Origin: Penium margaritaceum
Lineage: Eukaryota > Streptophyta > Zygnematophyceae > Desmidiales > Peniaceae
Direction of reading: 5' to 3'
Length of the DNA: 36,017 nt
NCBI GenBank assembly: GCA_023375785.1
Contig: SZWC01003550.1
Location: forward strand, 131,375-167,391
The notes under the pieces were generated by a model. That model was not told the origin of the DNA, made no database searches, and saw only the letters and a program-made list of their open reading frames with translations. Shown here one piece after another: positions 1 to 11,512 of the stretch (its first letter is position 1; the number at the start of each line of letters is the position of its first letter). A program made the position numbers and the translations under genes.

Positions 1-180
1 TTGGCCAAATCAACAAAATGGCCAAGGTAACCACTCACCCACATGGTGTACTCACAGGTCATATCTCACAAGAGACAGAGCATAGTTGAGTCACACTACA
101 ACGGATCTAGGGGTCATACCTCCACAAGGGGCAGAGCATTCCTGATCCGTCCTACAACACTGAACAAGGGGCAAAAATAT

Positions 181-1053
181 TCAACAGAAAGCACCATCGA
201 GCTCAACTAGACCAAGTCCATCATGGACTTCTTCAAGCACTACAACATGGAGGACTGCAAACCAGTTAGCACCCCCATGGCCTCCAAGTGCAAGCTCTCT
301 TCCTCTGTGTCCCCAAGCATCAAAGCAGAGTGACGGAAGATGCAGAATATCATGTACAAGTCTGTCGGCAATGGCCTCATATACGTGATGGTGGGGACGC
401 GACCTGAAATCTCTTACGCGATAGGTCAAGTGAGCGGGTTTGTGGCCAACCTTGGCCCACAACACTTGCAAGCCATGATGTGGATCTTTCGCTGTCTCAA
501 AAAGACACGGCACAAGGGACTTTGGTTTGGAGGTCTAGAAAGATCAGACTCGCTGCGACTGAAGAGCTACAGTGATGCTGATTTGGGAGGGCGGATTGAT
601 GAAAGGAAGTCCACCTCGGGCTTCGTCTGCCTTCTCAATGGCGGTGTGTTCTCCTAGGCAAGCAGGAAGTAGGAATGTGTCTTTCTGTCTACTGTGAAGG
701 CGAAGTACATCGCACTCTTGGAACTGTGTAAGGAAACACAGTGGCTTTGTAGTCTACTAGACGAGATCAAGGCACCACAAGAGGAAGCAATGATCATCCG
801 TATCGAAAATGAGAGTGACATCGCTATGAAAAAAGATGACATGATCTCTCGGCATACAAAGCACATTGACATTCGATACCACTACTTGCGCAAACTCTTT
901 ACCAAGAGTGTTGTGGACCTACAGCATCTCCAACCCAAGAAAATGCTTTCAGAATTCTTGACAAAGCCACTAGACAGCGACTTGCATGCTGCGTGCACTT
1001 GCAAATTGGCATGGTGGATGCAGGAGATGAGGAATGAATACCAAGAAAGCTGA
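181..1053 (+). pseudogene. Ty1/copia pol remnant: reverse transcriptase C-terminus and RNase H
   Basis: One frame runs through this stretch with the order expected of the end of a copia polyprotein. The linker motif KPVSTPM lies near 262-282. The segment GTRPEISYAIGQVSGF is near 394-441, the SDADLGG...KSTSGFVCLLNGG block at about 570-645, and the RNase H block STVKAKYIALLELCKETQWL at about 688-750. The TKHIDIRYHYLRK segment and an EFLTKPLDSDLH tail follow. In the element this part copies RNA to DNA and degrades the RNA template. Four in-frame stops (208-210, 331-333, 655-657, 670-672) break it. The gag, protease, integrase and catalytic RT core are not in the window; they would lie to the left. 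Bases 1-180 hold nothing I recognise. The family call is firm and the copy is dead. Confidence 0.9.
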
Positions 1054-1150
1054 AGTACACCAACAAATGGCAGATTTACAACTTGTTGCGTATTTTTATC
1101 TGTATAGCTATGGGCCACTATCGAAAAGGACTGTGATAGCAGGTGGCAAG

Positions 1151-1790
1151 AGGTACAAGGGAGAGATTGTTGTCATTTTATCCACCTTGGCCACTACTGT
1201 ACCGTAGCGGACAGCTTGGGCATGCACTTCTTCCTTGGAGTAAGTCCTCTAGACCTCATCCATGGTGCTAGTCCAAGCAAAACACAAGTTGTGTAGCGCA
1301 ATGGATAGCATGTTGGGCTTAGGAACAACAGGTCTTGCGATTGAGCCTTGATGATAGCAGGAAGGTTTTTCCTGACCTTCTTACATAGGGGAATGTTCCA
1401 TGACATTTCTCAATGCATGAGGAGGATGTACCACTTGGCGGTCAGTGGATGTGCCATTTGGCGAGCTAGTGAGGTGATATGGATTGGCCACCCCCAAGAG
1501 TACCACAGCCCACACACCTTAGATGCAAGGCCTAGGACTCTATGTCCTAGGTTCATTCCTTGTTCTAAAAATACAATCATTTATGTACCTCACTGAGCTG
1601 TCCAACTAAAGAACAGTATAAAGAAGACACTAGTTATTCTAAGCCCTAGGAGTTAGTCTCTGACCAGTACCTCGCGTGAAACTGACCAAGTGTTAAGTTT
1701 ACACAGTTTTTAGCAAGTGATTTCCTAGGAGTTGCTCCATGTGGAACCGTGATCCTGAGGGTGAAATCTTCTCCTACCTAAACTTCTAAG
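1151..1790 (+). repeat. Polypurine tract and probable 3' LTR of the copia remnant (right edge undefined)
   Basis: About 100 bp after the RNase H frame ends, a purine-rich stretch (AGGTACAAGGGAGAGAT, from 1151) is followed by TGTTGTCATTTT at 1168. A polypurine tract followed by a TG start is the usual junction between the internal region and the 3' LTR in plant copia elements. No second LTR copy is in the window, so the right end is only bracketed: chromovirus A similarity begins near 1850. A tRNA-like segment lies inside this interval. No ORF here resembles a protein I know. Confidence 0.45.
1285..1362 (+). repeat. tRNA-like segment (possible SINE head or tRNA-Arg-like relic)
   Basis: TAGCGCAATGG at 1294-1304 fits the RNA polymerase III A-box consensus exactly. 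It is followed by GATAGCATGTTGG, which resembles the D-arm and anticodon arm of tRNA-Arg. About 35 bases on, GCGATTGAGCC (1337-1347) looks like a B box that has lost one base. The anticodon-loop region is too long for a working tRNA and no clean acceptor stem is visible. It could be a SINE head, a decayed tRNA gene or chance. Confidence 0.3.
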
Positions 1791-1849
1791 AACAGACGAA
1801 AGGTTCCATTGTGTCAGCCATGTTTTCTAGTCCGTTCACTTCAGGTTGG

Positions 1850-4750
1850 TCGACTGTCAAGATGACACCTGGCGTGATGGGAGGCACCGACCGACATGCT
1901 CGCATCAATGAAATCCCTGTACTCGAGAGTTTCAACACCCATCTCCTTCAACAATTCAACATGGCAATGAAAAGCTTTGGAATACATGGGCCTCAAAAGC
2001 AATACTCTAGGAGATCAATAGTCAATTCTCAAGTGAACTTCAAATTAGACAAGCACTTCATGAGTTGTTTTATCCTATGATGTTGTGGAGGAGTTTTCAT
2101 CCCTAATCAAAAAGTTCAAAGGGTTTTTTCCCAACAAAAACCATCGCAGTTCAGCTCCACAATGAGATGAAGATCACCATATAGACCTGAAGCCTGGCAG
2201 CAAATCAACAATCAAAGGGACTTATCGGATGAGCAAACATGAGCTGACCAAAATCCAAAAGTTGTTGGATGAGATACTTGGTTGCGGGTTTGTCAGGCCA
2301 TCCACGTCACTTTATGCAACACTTGAATTTTTTTGTGAAAAGGAAAACCAAAGAGATGTGGATGTGCATGGATTACCAGACAATGAATAACATCACTACG
2401 AAGAAACAATACCCCCTTCTGTGAGTGGATGGACTTTATGACCAACTCCATGGCGCGCGACTTGTCACCAGAATTCACGTATGAAGGGCATATTGATGTA
2501 TGCATGTCCGGTAATGACATCAAAGAAGAAGGCGGTGTACACCAAAAACCAGAGCTTCATGTTCATGGTCATGATGTTAGGACTCACAAATGCAACCACA
2601 ACATTTATGTTACCTCTGAACAATAAATTTTGGTTGCACCTCCATGAACATTTTGCCGTGTTTCTTGATGACATCCGTATGTACAGCCACACCCCAGAGG
2701 AGCATAATGAAAACCTCTTGACATTTATCAAAATTCTACAAATAGATCGAATTTATGAAAACTATAAAAACCCGACTTCGGTTGCCATTCGATCGAGTTT
2801 CTAGGCCATATCATTAGCGGTGGACGGATCGCCATGGACCCAAAGAAAGTGGAGGCGGTCGCTAATAATGTATTGTAACTACTACCGTCCACTCCTAAAT
2901 GACTAAGCTCATGTGTCAATGCCTCTTTCCAATCTCATGACAAGGTATCAAGTGGACTTGGTGGGGGAGGGGGGTAGCAAACAAGAAGCCTTAAACGTTT
3001 TCCGAAACTTTATAACCTCATCACTAGCCTTATGATTGGCACATCCAATGGTGGGATAGATCATGGCCACCGCCGCGTCCTACCAAGAAATTGGAGCCAT
3101 TCTCCAAGAAAATGGTGGTGGAGAACAACCAGTCACGTATATGCTGTGAAAGCTATGTGGCTTGGATCTAAACTATGCGAGTCACAAGACAGACACTGGT
3201 GGTGGTACAGGTATTGAAGAAATGGAAATGTTATATGGAATGTTGTCTATGTATTTTCCACACCGGCCACCATACACTCAAGTACCTCAAGACTCGGCCA
3301 AATTTAAGCCTTTAACAATCTCAATGGATGGGGATCCTCGAGTCAAGCTTTGACTACGACATCGAGTACCAACATGGAATAAAATTCCAGCACTTGCTCC
3401 AAGTTACAAAACAGACTTGATGGCCAAGATTAGCATGTTGCTCATCGAAAATGACCTCTAACTTCAGAGGATTTTTGTGAAGGATTACGAGGATTTTGAC
3501 GGGCATAAAGAAACTAAGTTCTACTTCAAGGACCCTTTTCAGCGATGATGATTCACTCGCCAAGTTTTCGTACCACAAAACAAAGAGATATTGCGCATGC
3601 TATTGGAAGATTTCGATGACACTGGTCCATGTGCACAACTTGGCGAGGACAAGATGCTAAAAATTCTGGCCAAATACTCCTGGTGGGATCATATCCAAAC
3701 CGATGTAACAGTGTTCTCCAAATCGTGCGACACTGGTTGATGGAAAAGATCTCATAGCACTAGGGCACCAAGACTGCTCCATCCACTTTGTGTTCCAACG
3801 TAACCATTGGTCAACATTAGCATGGGCTTGGTAGCTTGGATCCCAGTCACTCCGGATAGATATGACGCCATCCTTGTGGTGGACACATTTTCCAGAATGT
3901 CGCACTTTATACCAACAATGACCATTGTTGCCGCAAAAGAAACAGTACGGTTGTTTCAATGCAAGATCATGCGACTACAGGAAGTGCCATGCACCATCTT
4001 CTGCGATAGTGACAGCCGCTTAACGAGCCGTTCATTAGGACATTGATGACACGTTAGGTCAATCAGATCAAGTTATCAATGGTGTTCCATTCTCAAACGG
4101 ACAAGAAAACCGAGCGCACCAATCAAACACTCCAAAAACTTCTTTGCACTTTATTCGAAACTCATGGAACCGGTTTGGTGCGAAGAATACCAAATGCCAA
4201 ACTTGCATACAACTCGGCGAATTCCACCACAATGGGAAAATTTCCATTTGAGGTGGCTTGTAGCAAACTTGCTGCTGACATCCACCCCCGGGACTTCTCC
4301 AACGCTTGTGAGGAAAGACGGCATACCCTTGCGAAGATACAAGCAATGATGAAAAGAGTAGAAAACCAACATCAGAGTGAAAAAATCTTCAGCACTGCTG
4401 ATCGCATCCTACTCAGCTCAACAAACATCAAGTTATGAGGACACAAGTTTGCAAAACTCCAACCATGATGGTTGAAGCCGTTTGAGCCAAGCGAGAGCTT
4501 CCTCCGCAAATCTGTCACTCCTCCGCCTCCCATCCACGTGGACAGAGATACGGGATAAATCATCAAGAAAATCATTGAGCAATGAAGTTGCAGAAAGAAA
4601 ATCGAGTATCTTGTCAAGTGGCACAACTAGGATGCCGGAAACAACATCTTGGAGCCCTATGACAGCCTCCATGTGGCTGATCATCTTATTCTACAAATTT
4701 CACCGGCCTACGTCTGCTAACGCGCTAACAACCTCTACGACATCATGCCT
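1850..4750 (+). pseudogene. Chromovirus A gag-pol pseudogene (gag fragment, RT, RNase H, integrase, chromodomain)
   Basis: All three forward frames contribute, so several frameshifts are present. RT: a GTYRMSKHELTKIQKLLDEI segment near 2217-2275, and an FLDD catalytic box at 2661-2672. RNase H and connection-domain remnants lie at about 2870-3290. The integrase zinc-binding remnant is near 3570-3720. The integrase core runs from about 3800 (DAILVVDTFSRMSHFIP) to a HSQTDKKTERTNQTLQ segment near 4082-4130. A chromodomain at about 4540-4690 shows YLVKW and, after a gap, EPYDSLHVADHL. In chromoviruses this domain is thought to steer integration toward particular chromatin. Stops and frame changes occur in every domain, so no functional polyprotein can be made. 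Most of gag and the protease are absent. Confidence 0.85.
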
Positions 4751-4762
4751 AAAAGGGGGAAA
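4751..4762 (+). other. Polypurine tract of chromovirus A
   Basis: AAAAGGGGGAAA sits after the chromodomain and one base before the 3' LTR start. It matches the tract of element B (AAAAGGGGGAAG on the minus strand) at 11 of 12 bases. In the family this primes plus-strand DNA synthesis. Confidence 0.75.
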
Positions 4763-4763
4763 C

Positions 4764-5312
4764 TGCTACGTCTTAGACGTTCGCAACCCCTTCAATCCAG
4801 CAAGAGGGCATTGCTTTTAATATATTCACAGCCCCCCATTCATCCACCTCAGGATTTTCACGCCAATCAGTGGAGGGTATGTTGGCCACTTCCCTTGACT
4901 CTCGGTGTTCCACTTTCATAGTTTTTGGCACATTTGACCACTTTTCAGAAAGGTTGACAGAATTTTCACTAAGTGTATTAGCATTTTGATAATACTTGGT
5001 CAACGTCTTGACGCCATTGGACACTTATTACTCCGTATTTTGATATTCTTCAAACCCCCCGATTTCTCAAGTTTCTGAAAGCAACCTATCACGACGCATG
5101 GCCATAGGCGATGCTCTATTTGAGCACCCAAAACCCAGGATTTGCCTCGTTTTCTTTCTCTCTTCTGCATGTATGTGCTCGACATATCCAACACTTTTCA
5201 TCAAAGTACACTTATTCATAAAAACAAGTTATTTCATTTTCCTTATTCCTTGAATCTTTTCCTGCAACATACCATATCCCTACGAACCATCCATGTTTTT
5301 CTTGGGGTAACA
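4764..5312 (+). repeat. 3' LTR of chromovirus A
   Basis: It starts TGCTACGTCTTAGACG directly after the polypurine tract and can be aligned with the element B LTR read on its coding strand, which starts TGTTAAGTACCAGACG and shares a GGGCATT block. Its end region (CACTTTTCATCAAAGTACACTTA and TTTTCCTGCAACAT, 5190-5275) aligns with the end of the element C LTR. I place the end at ...TAACA, 5312, giving 549 bp against 571 bp for B. It is strongly diverged, so the copy is old. Confidence 0.7.
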
Positions 5313-5749
5313 TTGTGTAAGAAGACAAGAATGCTCACTATGTTGTATTTGCAAGAAAACGAGAAGTTAGTAAGCAATCAACATTTATGGGGAAAGCTGC
5401 ATGCTCACTACTTAGGATAAAGTCATGCTTGAGGTTCATTCTGAGAAGGTGGGAAAAAATCATTGGATTATCTTTATGACGTAATTCCGCTATGCCCACT
5501 GTTTGGGCCTTCGAGTTTTTTCCTTGCCAATTTTCACATAAAAAAAACACGGTACTCACTTTTCACAAAAGGTGCATACTTTACCCACTTTTCTTGGAGC
5601 CTGCAAGATCATGCGCACTGCATCTAATTTTGGGAAGAAATACACACTACACTGGTCGATGAGCAATTATTATTCTGCATACGTGCGTACGAAGTATATT
5701 TTGTTTTACATTTTGACGTTTTCAAACAAAAAATTATTTACTATGAAAC
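5313..5749. other. Unassigned spacer between chromovirus A and chromovirus B
   Basis: This AT-rich stretch of about 440 bp has no ORF resembling a known protein. It probably represents DNA into which A and later B inserted. The five bases GAAAC at 5745-5749 flank B's 3' LTR, but the matching flank at B's other end has been lost, so a target duplication cannot be tested. Confidence 0.5.
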
Positions 5750-6320
5750 TGTTATACTGAACGGAGCGTTGATGGTGAATAGGAAGAAGTTGCAAGGCAG
5801 AACACGGCTGATTATCTGGGACACTTAAGAAATTCATAATTAGCGGTAAGTGTACATCGATGACAAGTGTCGAAATGATCAAACACATATAAACAAGTGT
5901 CGAGTTACAAAGTAGGCATAGTCGAGGACGTCAAGTTGATTACCAAGCAAGAAGCTCCACCGAAGAAGATTACAGGTGTGGAGTCGCGTCATGAGTGGTC
6001 GGATCAAGAAGCTCCACTGAGGAATCGGGGGGCTTCAAAGATCGACGGCGAAGATGCGAGATGCATCGTTATGAATCTTGATATTTCTCCATACGTTGAG
6101 AAGTCGAATGAAAGGTCATGAAACTTCTGTTGTCGATTCTTGAAAGTGGTCGAAGTTGTCACAAAGTGCAAGAAGGTTCGTTAGAGGGCAAGGGTAGTCG
6201 GTCGATTTACCCTCAACCGTTGGGGTGGAAAAGTAAGGTCTTGTCGCGCGGTGGGCTATTTGTGCGATGAAAAAAATGCCCCATCGGGTAGATTAGGGAA
6301 TGTTCGTCTGGTACTTAACA
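5750..6320 (-). repeat. 3' LTR of chromovirus B, complete (571 bp)
   Basis: On the minus strand it begins TGTTAAGTACC after a polypurine tract and ends ...CAGTATAACA, giving TG...CA ends with a short inverted TGTTA/TAACA repeat. It is the only full-length LTR of this family here and is the reference for LTRs A, B5' and C. Shared blocks include the GAAGTTGCAAGG, GACAAGTGTCG and GGCATAGTCGAGG segments. A TTTATATG segment near 5889-5896 on the minus strand is a candidate TATA element; the C copy has TTTATATATT at the same place. Confidence 0.88.
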
Positions 6321-9300
6321 CTTCCCCCTTTTAAGCGAAAATTTCCCGGTGCGCGTGTAGATGTGGCCCCATGACAATGGTAACATCCGTCGATCAGATG
6401 ATCGAAGTCGTGGACGTTGTCATAGGGCTCCCAGCTGTTGTACGCGGTGTCATAGCTATGCCACTTGACAAGATAGTCTGTTGTTTTGCAATGTTGGTGG
6501 TGGCCAAGGAGGACGTCGATCACTTTCTATGTGCCCTCGTCCACTTCCACAAGTGGAGGAGGAGGCACATCCCTGCGGGGGAAGTTCTCTTTGGGGTCAT
6601 GGTAGTTCTTGAGTTTGCCGATGTGGAACACGTGATGAACTTGCATAGTGTCAGCAAGTTTGAGTCGCACAACCGTAAGGGTTTGCATGCGCTTGATCTC
6701 AAACGGTCCCAACCATCAAGATTTGAGCTTTGAACAGTCGGCTTCGTGGAGTTTGATCTTTGCTGAATTTAGGAGAACCTTGTCAAATGCGACAAACACA
6801 GCCTCACTACAATGAAGTTCAGCTGCTCATTTCATCGCCACTTGTGTCTTCACGAGTTTTTGCCATGTGCCTTCCCAGATGATGGAGAAATTACGCCGTT
6901 GGCGATCAACCGCAGGATTGTCGCTTTGGCTGTATAGTTCGGCTGGTGTTGCAGGAAGTTTTCCGTGTACCACTTCGAGCGGAGTTTTGTCCGTTGCAGT
7001 GGAGATTGCCACATCATTTGTAACTTTGGCGGTCGGGAATTTTTGTGCCCAATCCGTCCCATGGGGTTCACATAGTGTTTGGAGAAGTTGTTCGAGCATT
7101 TGATTACTTTGCTCGGTTTTGCCATCGGTTTACGGATGGAACGTCGTTGAAAGCTAAATCCGACTGCCATAGCGAGTCATGAGTTTGCGCCAAAAACAGC
7201 CCGTAAACTGACCCTCCCTGTCACTTGTGATGGTTCTTGGCACGGCGTGTAGCCGTACAATGTTTTTTGGAACCAGCCGTGCTGTTCCTTTGAGGGTGAA
7301 GGTGGTTGTAAAGTGGAAATTTTAGAAAACCTGTCCAAAACCACAAGGATTGAGTCATGTTCCTCGGGCCTGATCAATAATCCAATGACGAAATCCATGG
7401 AGATGTCAGTCCATTGTTCACTTGGAATGGGGAGCAACTGCAGAAGTTTGGGTGGCCTCATGAGACAAGATTTTTTTTTGCTGACACGTGTCACAGGATT
7501 TGCAGAAGTTGGCCACGCTCCACTGCATCTTGTCCCACCAGTAATGTTTTGCCAAATTCTTCAGCGTCTTGTCTTCACCAAAATATCCACCTGGACTGGT
7601 GTCCTAGAGTTATTCAAGCAGCATGCTGTGGACTTCATCGGTCGAGGGAACGACCACCTGACGAGTGAATTGTTGACACCAGAAGGGTGCCTCGTACAAG
7701 AACTTTGCCTCATCGTATCCGCCACGCTGGTCGTAGCCTCGTGTGAACAGCTACTCGAGATACAGGACTCATTGTAATTGTAGTGTTGCCGCTTCCGCCA
7801 GAAGATCTGGTCGGCAACTGAGCGCGTCTGCTAGGTTGGTCTTGCCTGGCCGATACTCGATATCCTAGTCGAACCCAGATTCAAGGAACTCCATCCATCA
7901 TATTTGACGCCGACTGAGGTTCGGCTGTGTCTTAAAATACTTCAGCGCATGATGGTCAGTGCATACGAGGCATCGGCGGCATTCAAGATAGCATCATCAT
8001 GTCATAAATGCATGTACGATCGCCACCATGTCTTTCTCGTGTACGGTGTAATTGAGTTCAAATCCTTGCAAGTTTTGCGACATGTATGCAACTGGTTGCT
8101 TGCCGTTGCCATGTTCTTGTAGGAGGACCACGCCGATGGCTCAATCTGAGGCGTCCGTAGCCATGACTTAGTCGACTATTGGATCGGTCAATCGTAGGGT
8201 TGGCGCCGAGGTAAGAGCTTACTACACAATGGTGAACGCTTCTTGTTTTCTATCTTCACACCGCTACTTGTTTTCTTTTTGAGTGAGAACGGAGAGAAGC
8301 ACTGACACTCGGGCATAATCTCGTACAAAGCGTCGATAGTAATTGCAGACGTCGAGAAAAACGTGAACATCTCGGACGTTACTCTGTGTTGGCCAATCAG
8401 CAACTGCTGCCACCTTTTTTAGATCCATGGTGATCCATCCGCCGTTGATGACATGACTCAAAAACTCAATCGAAAAGTGACCACAGTCGCACTATAAGAG
8501 TTTTCCCAAAAAAAAAACTCTCTTTATAAAACTTCGAGAACTTTTCGGAGATTTCCATCGTGCTCCTCCTAGGTGCAGCTGTACACTAGGATGTCATTGA
8601 GGTACACCCAAAAAAAATATGGAGTTATGGGCAGAAAATGTTGTTCATCGCTACTATAAACATTGGTGGGGCATTCGTGAGTCCGAATGGCATAAGCGTG
8701 AACTCGAAATTCCCATAGCGTATTCTGAACGCTACACTTTTCATGTCGGCATCTGCCACGCGGATCTGGTGATATCCGCTGCGTAGATCCTTTTTGGTGA
8801 AAATTTGGGATCCTCTGAGTTGGTCAAAAAACTGTCGCCTCAGGGAAGAGGGTAGCGATGTTTTATGGTAGCGTTGTTCAATGCCCAATAATCCATGCAC
8901 TTGCACATTTTTCCAGTTTTTTTCTTCACATACACGGGTCTGGCATATGGTGATGTGGATGGGCGGATGAATACTTGACCAAGCATCTCGTTGAGCTACT
9001 TGTTTAGCTCGGTCAGCTTATAAGTGCAAATCAGATAGGCCCCTCAAACTGCGGGTCCACCACCCGGTTTTCGTTTGATGCGATGGATCATGTCGTGTTG
9101 AGGTGGTAGGGTTTTGGGGGGTTCGTCACAAAAGACGACCGTAAACTCTTGGATGAGTTATCCGAATGCTTCAGGTACCATCGCAAACTTTGTTGATGCC
9201 CATGAGGCCGATGAGGTTGATGAGGCTGATAAGCCTGAGTCAGCTACAGCCACTTATGCTTCCCCCATTGGCTCAAGATATACAAGCCACGCACGAGCTT

Positions 9301-9930
9301 CTCGTCGTATGCAGTATTTGCCCATGCTGAGCGATATTGGCTGCATACGTTATCGCTTCATGGTCGTTGCACCTTCATCTACTGCTTCCACTTATGTTCC
9401 TTCTACTGTCATCTTCTGTCCCATGCGCGCAAATTGTTGCTTGGTGCCGCTAATCTCCACGTATACACTGCTACTATTCCAGTCAAAATGCGGACTATAC
9501 CAGTACAAGAAGCATCATCCAAGAATGATGTTGTGGTCACTTATTGGACATGACCTACTTATAGCAAGTCTCCCACTTGAATTCATTGTGGTTCTCGGAG
9601 TCTCCATGTTTTCCATCTTCCATTACCGGTTTTCCTTCAATCACTTCTGGTTTGGCCTACAAACCCAATTTTACAGACCCTGTTCTTGCATACAAAACTG
9701 TGAGAAGCTCCTCCATCCAATAGTGTACGTACCGTTTTGCGACTGTTGCAACCGCGGGGTTGCATTTTTAACAATATCATCAGCTGGTCTTCCTTGTACC
9801 CCTCGTCGAATTTTACGACGTTGAAAACCCTCTACTTTATCGTAAGCCGTTCTTATGGGCAAAGGTGCGGTGCAGATCATTCCCCACGGACAAGAGTCGC
9901 TCCTTTGACTCCTGTCCCTTGCCAAATCTT
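6297..9930 (-). pseudogene. Chromovirus B pol pseudogene (protease, RT, RNase H, integrase, chromodomain)
   Basis: Reading on the minus strand from 9930: a degraded protease region, then RT (about 9060-8260) with recognisable segments such as [20 protein letters not shown] near 8930-8870. The catalytic box reads YLND at 8593-8604, one acidic residue short of the usual YLDD. RNase H lies about 8230-7880. The integrase zinc-binding remnant is near 7600-7500. The core is clear at 7177-7494 (EQWTDISMDFVIGL, DSILVVLDRFSK) and continues in another frame to about 6830. The chromodomain at about 6375-6520 is well kept (DYLVKWHSYDTAYNSWEPYDN), and the protein ends near 6297. Frameshifts and stops are frequent upstream; the integrase C-terminus and chromodomain are the best preserved parts. 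In the living element this encodes replication, integration and chromatin targeting. Confidence 0.88.
6321..6332 (-). other. Polypurine tract of chromovirus B
   Basis: On the minus strand AAAAGGGGGAAG abuts the TG start of the 3' LTR with no gap. It matches the tract of element A at 11 of 12 bases. Confidence 0.85.
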
Positions 9931-9949
9931 TGTTTTGCTCATCGTTTTG

Positions 9950-10395
9950 GGACTACCCCCCCCCCCCCTTTAGCCTGCTGTTTGCTCCAGCATTTGTAAG
10001 CGATATGCCTTTTTTTGGCATTTGTAGTAGGTACGTATATCTCTTTGGTCCACAGTGTCCACTTCCATCGGAGTCGAGGAGTCCCCGACTGACTTCTTCC
10101 ATTCCCACGATGATCGTGGTTGGGAGTTTTTCAGCTGTAGGATTCCTATATTTGAGCGTTATAATCAGTGCTCTTGATTCTTTTTGCCACAGCAATCATC
10201 CGCAAGAAGTCGTTTTGGATGTAAGAAATGACGATCGCTCGCCGTCTTTCTCGTTTCAAGCCGTTGCTGTAGTGAAAACAGAGCTCGTTGGGGGCAATTT
10301 CTACACCTGTGACGATCTCGCGGAATCTCCGCGTGTACTCTGTCATGATAGAATGCTAACGGAGACACTGGAGCTTGTACCGAGTGTCAAAATTC
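9950..10395 (-). pseudogene. Chromovirus B gag, 3' portion (capsid C-terminus and zinc-knuckle remnant)
   Basis: On the minus strand the frame from 10346 (MTEYTRRFREIV, ELCFHYSNGLKRERRRAI) matches the gag of element C around 20560-20665 (AEYT, LSFHYNNSLK, DIRRAIAI). Further on, a YYKCQKK segment near 10030 is the relic of a CCHC zinc knuckle, which binds RNA during packaging in this family. It is frame-shifted next to a 13-base C run (9956-9968, G on the coding strand). The fragment begins abruptly at 10395, where the copia D 3' LTR begins. The other half of the gene resumes at 18052. Confidence 0.82.
10391..10395. repeat. Target-site duplication of copia D, left copy
   Basis: AATTC here and ATTTC at 18052-18056 flank the D LTRs and match at 4 of 5 bases. 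A 5-bp duplication is standard for copia insertion. Both copies lie in B's gag, and joining the flanks with one copy removed restores continuity with element C's gag. Confidence 0.7.
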
Positions 10396-11500
<1,105 letters not shown>

Positions 11501-11512
11501 TTCCCCCCTGTC
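11501..11512 (-). other. Polypurine tract of copia D
   Basis: On the minus strand GACAGGGGGGAA lies directly before the TGCTGGAAG start of the 3' LTR. Position and composition fit the plus-strand primer of an LTR retrotransposon. Confidence 0.8.

Larger units (their letters stand above)
1850..5312 (+). mobile_element. Ty3/gypsy chromovirus A, internally deleted, 3' LTR retained
   Basis: Similarity to element C starts near 1850 in the gag N-terminus (the GGT...ARINE segment followed by HLLQQFNMAM) and stops near 1990. It resumes around 2090 at the entrance of reverse transcriptase, so most of gag and all of protease are deleted. The order then is RT, RNase H, integrase, chromodomain, polypurine tract, 3' LTR. 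No 5' LTR or primer site was found upstream. It belongs to the same family as B and C: the polypurine tract, LTR start and chromodomain all align. It is the most decayed of the three. Confidence 0.8.

Noticed and set aside
1692..1715. TGTTAAGTTTACACAG resembling the start of the chromovirus LTR, a candidate 5' LTR for element A.
   Set aside because: No polypurine tract or neighbouring LTR similarity, and gag similarity starts too soon after it for an LTR of about 550 bp.
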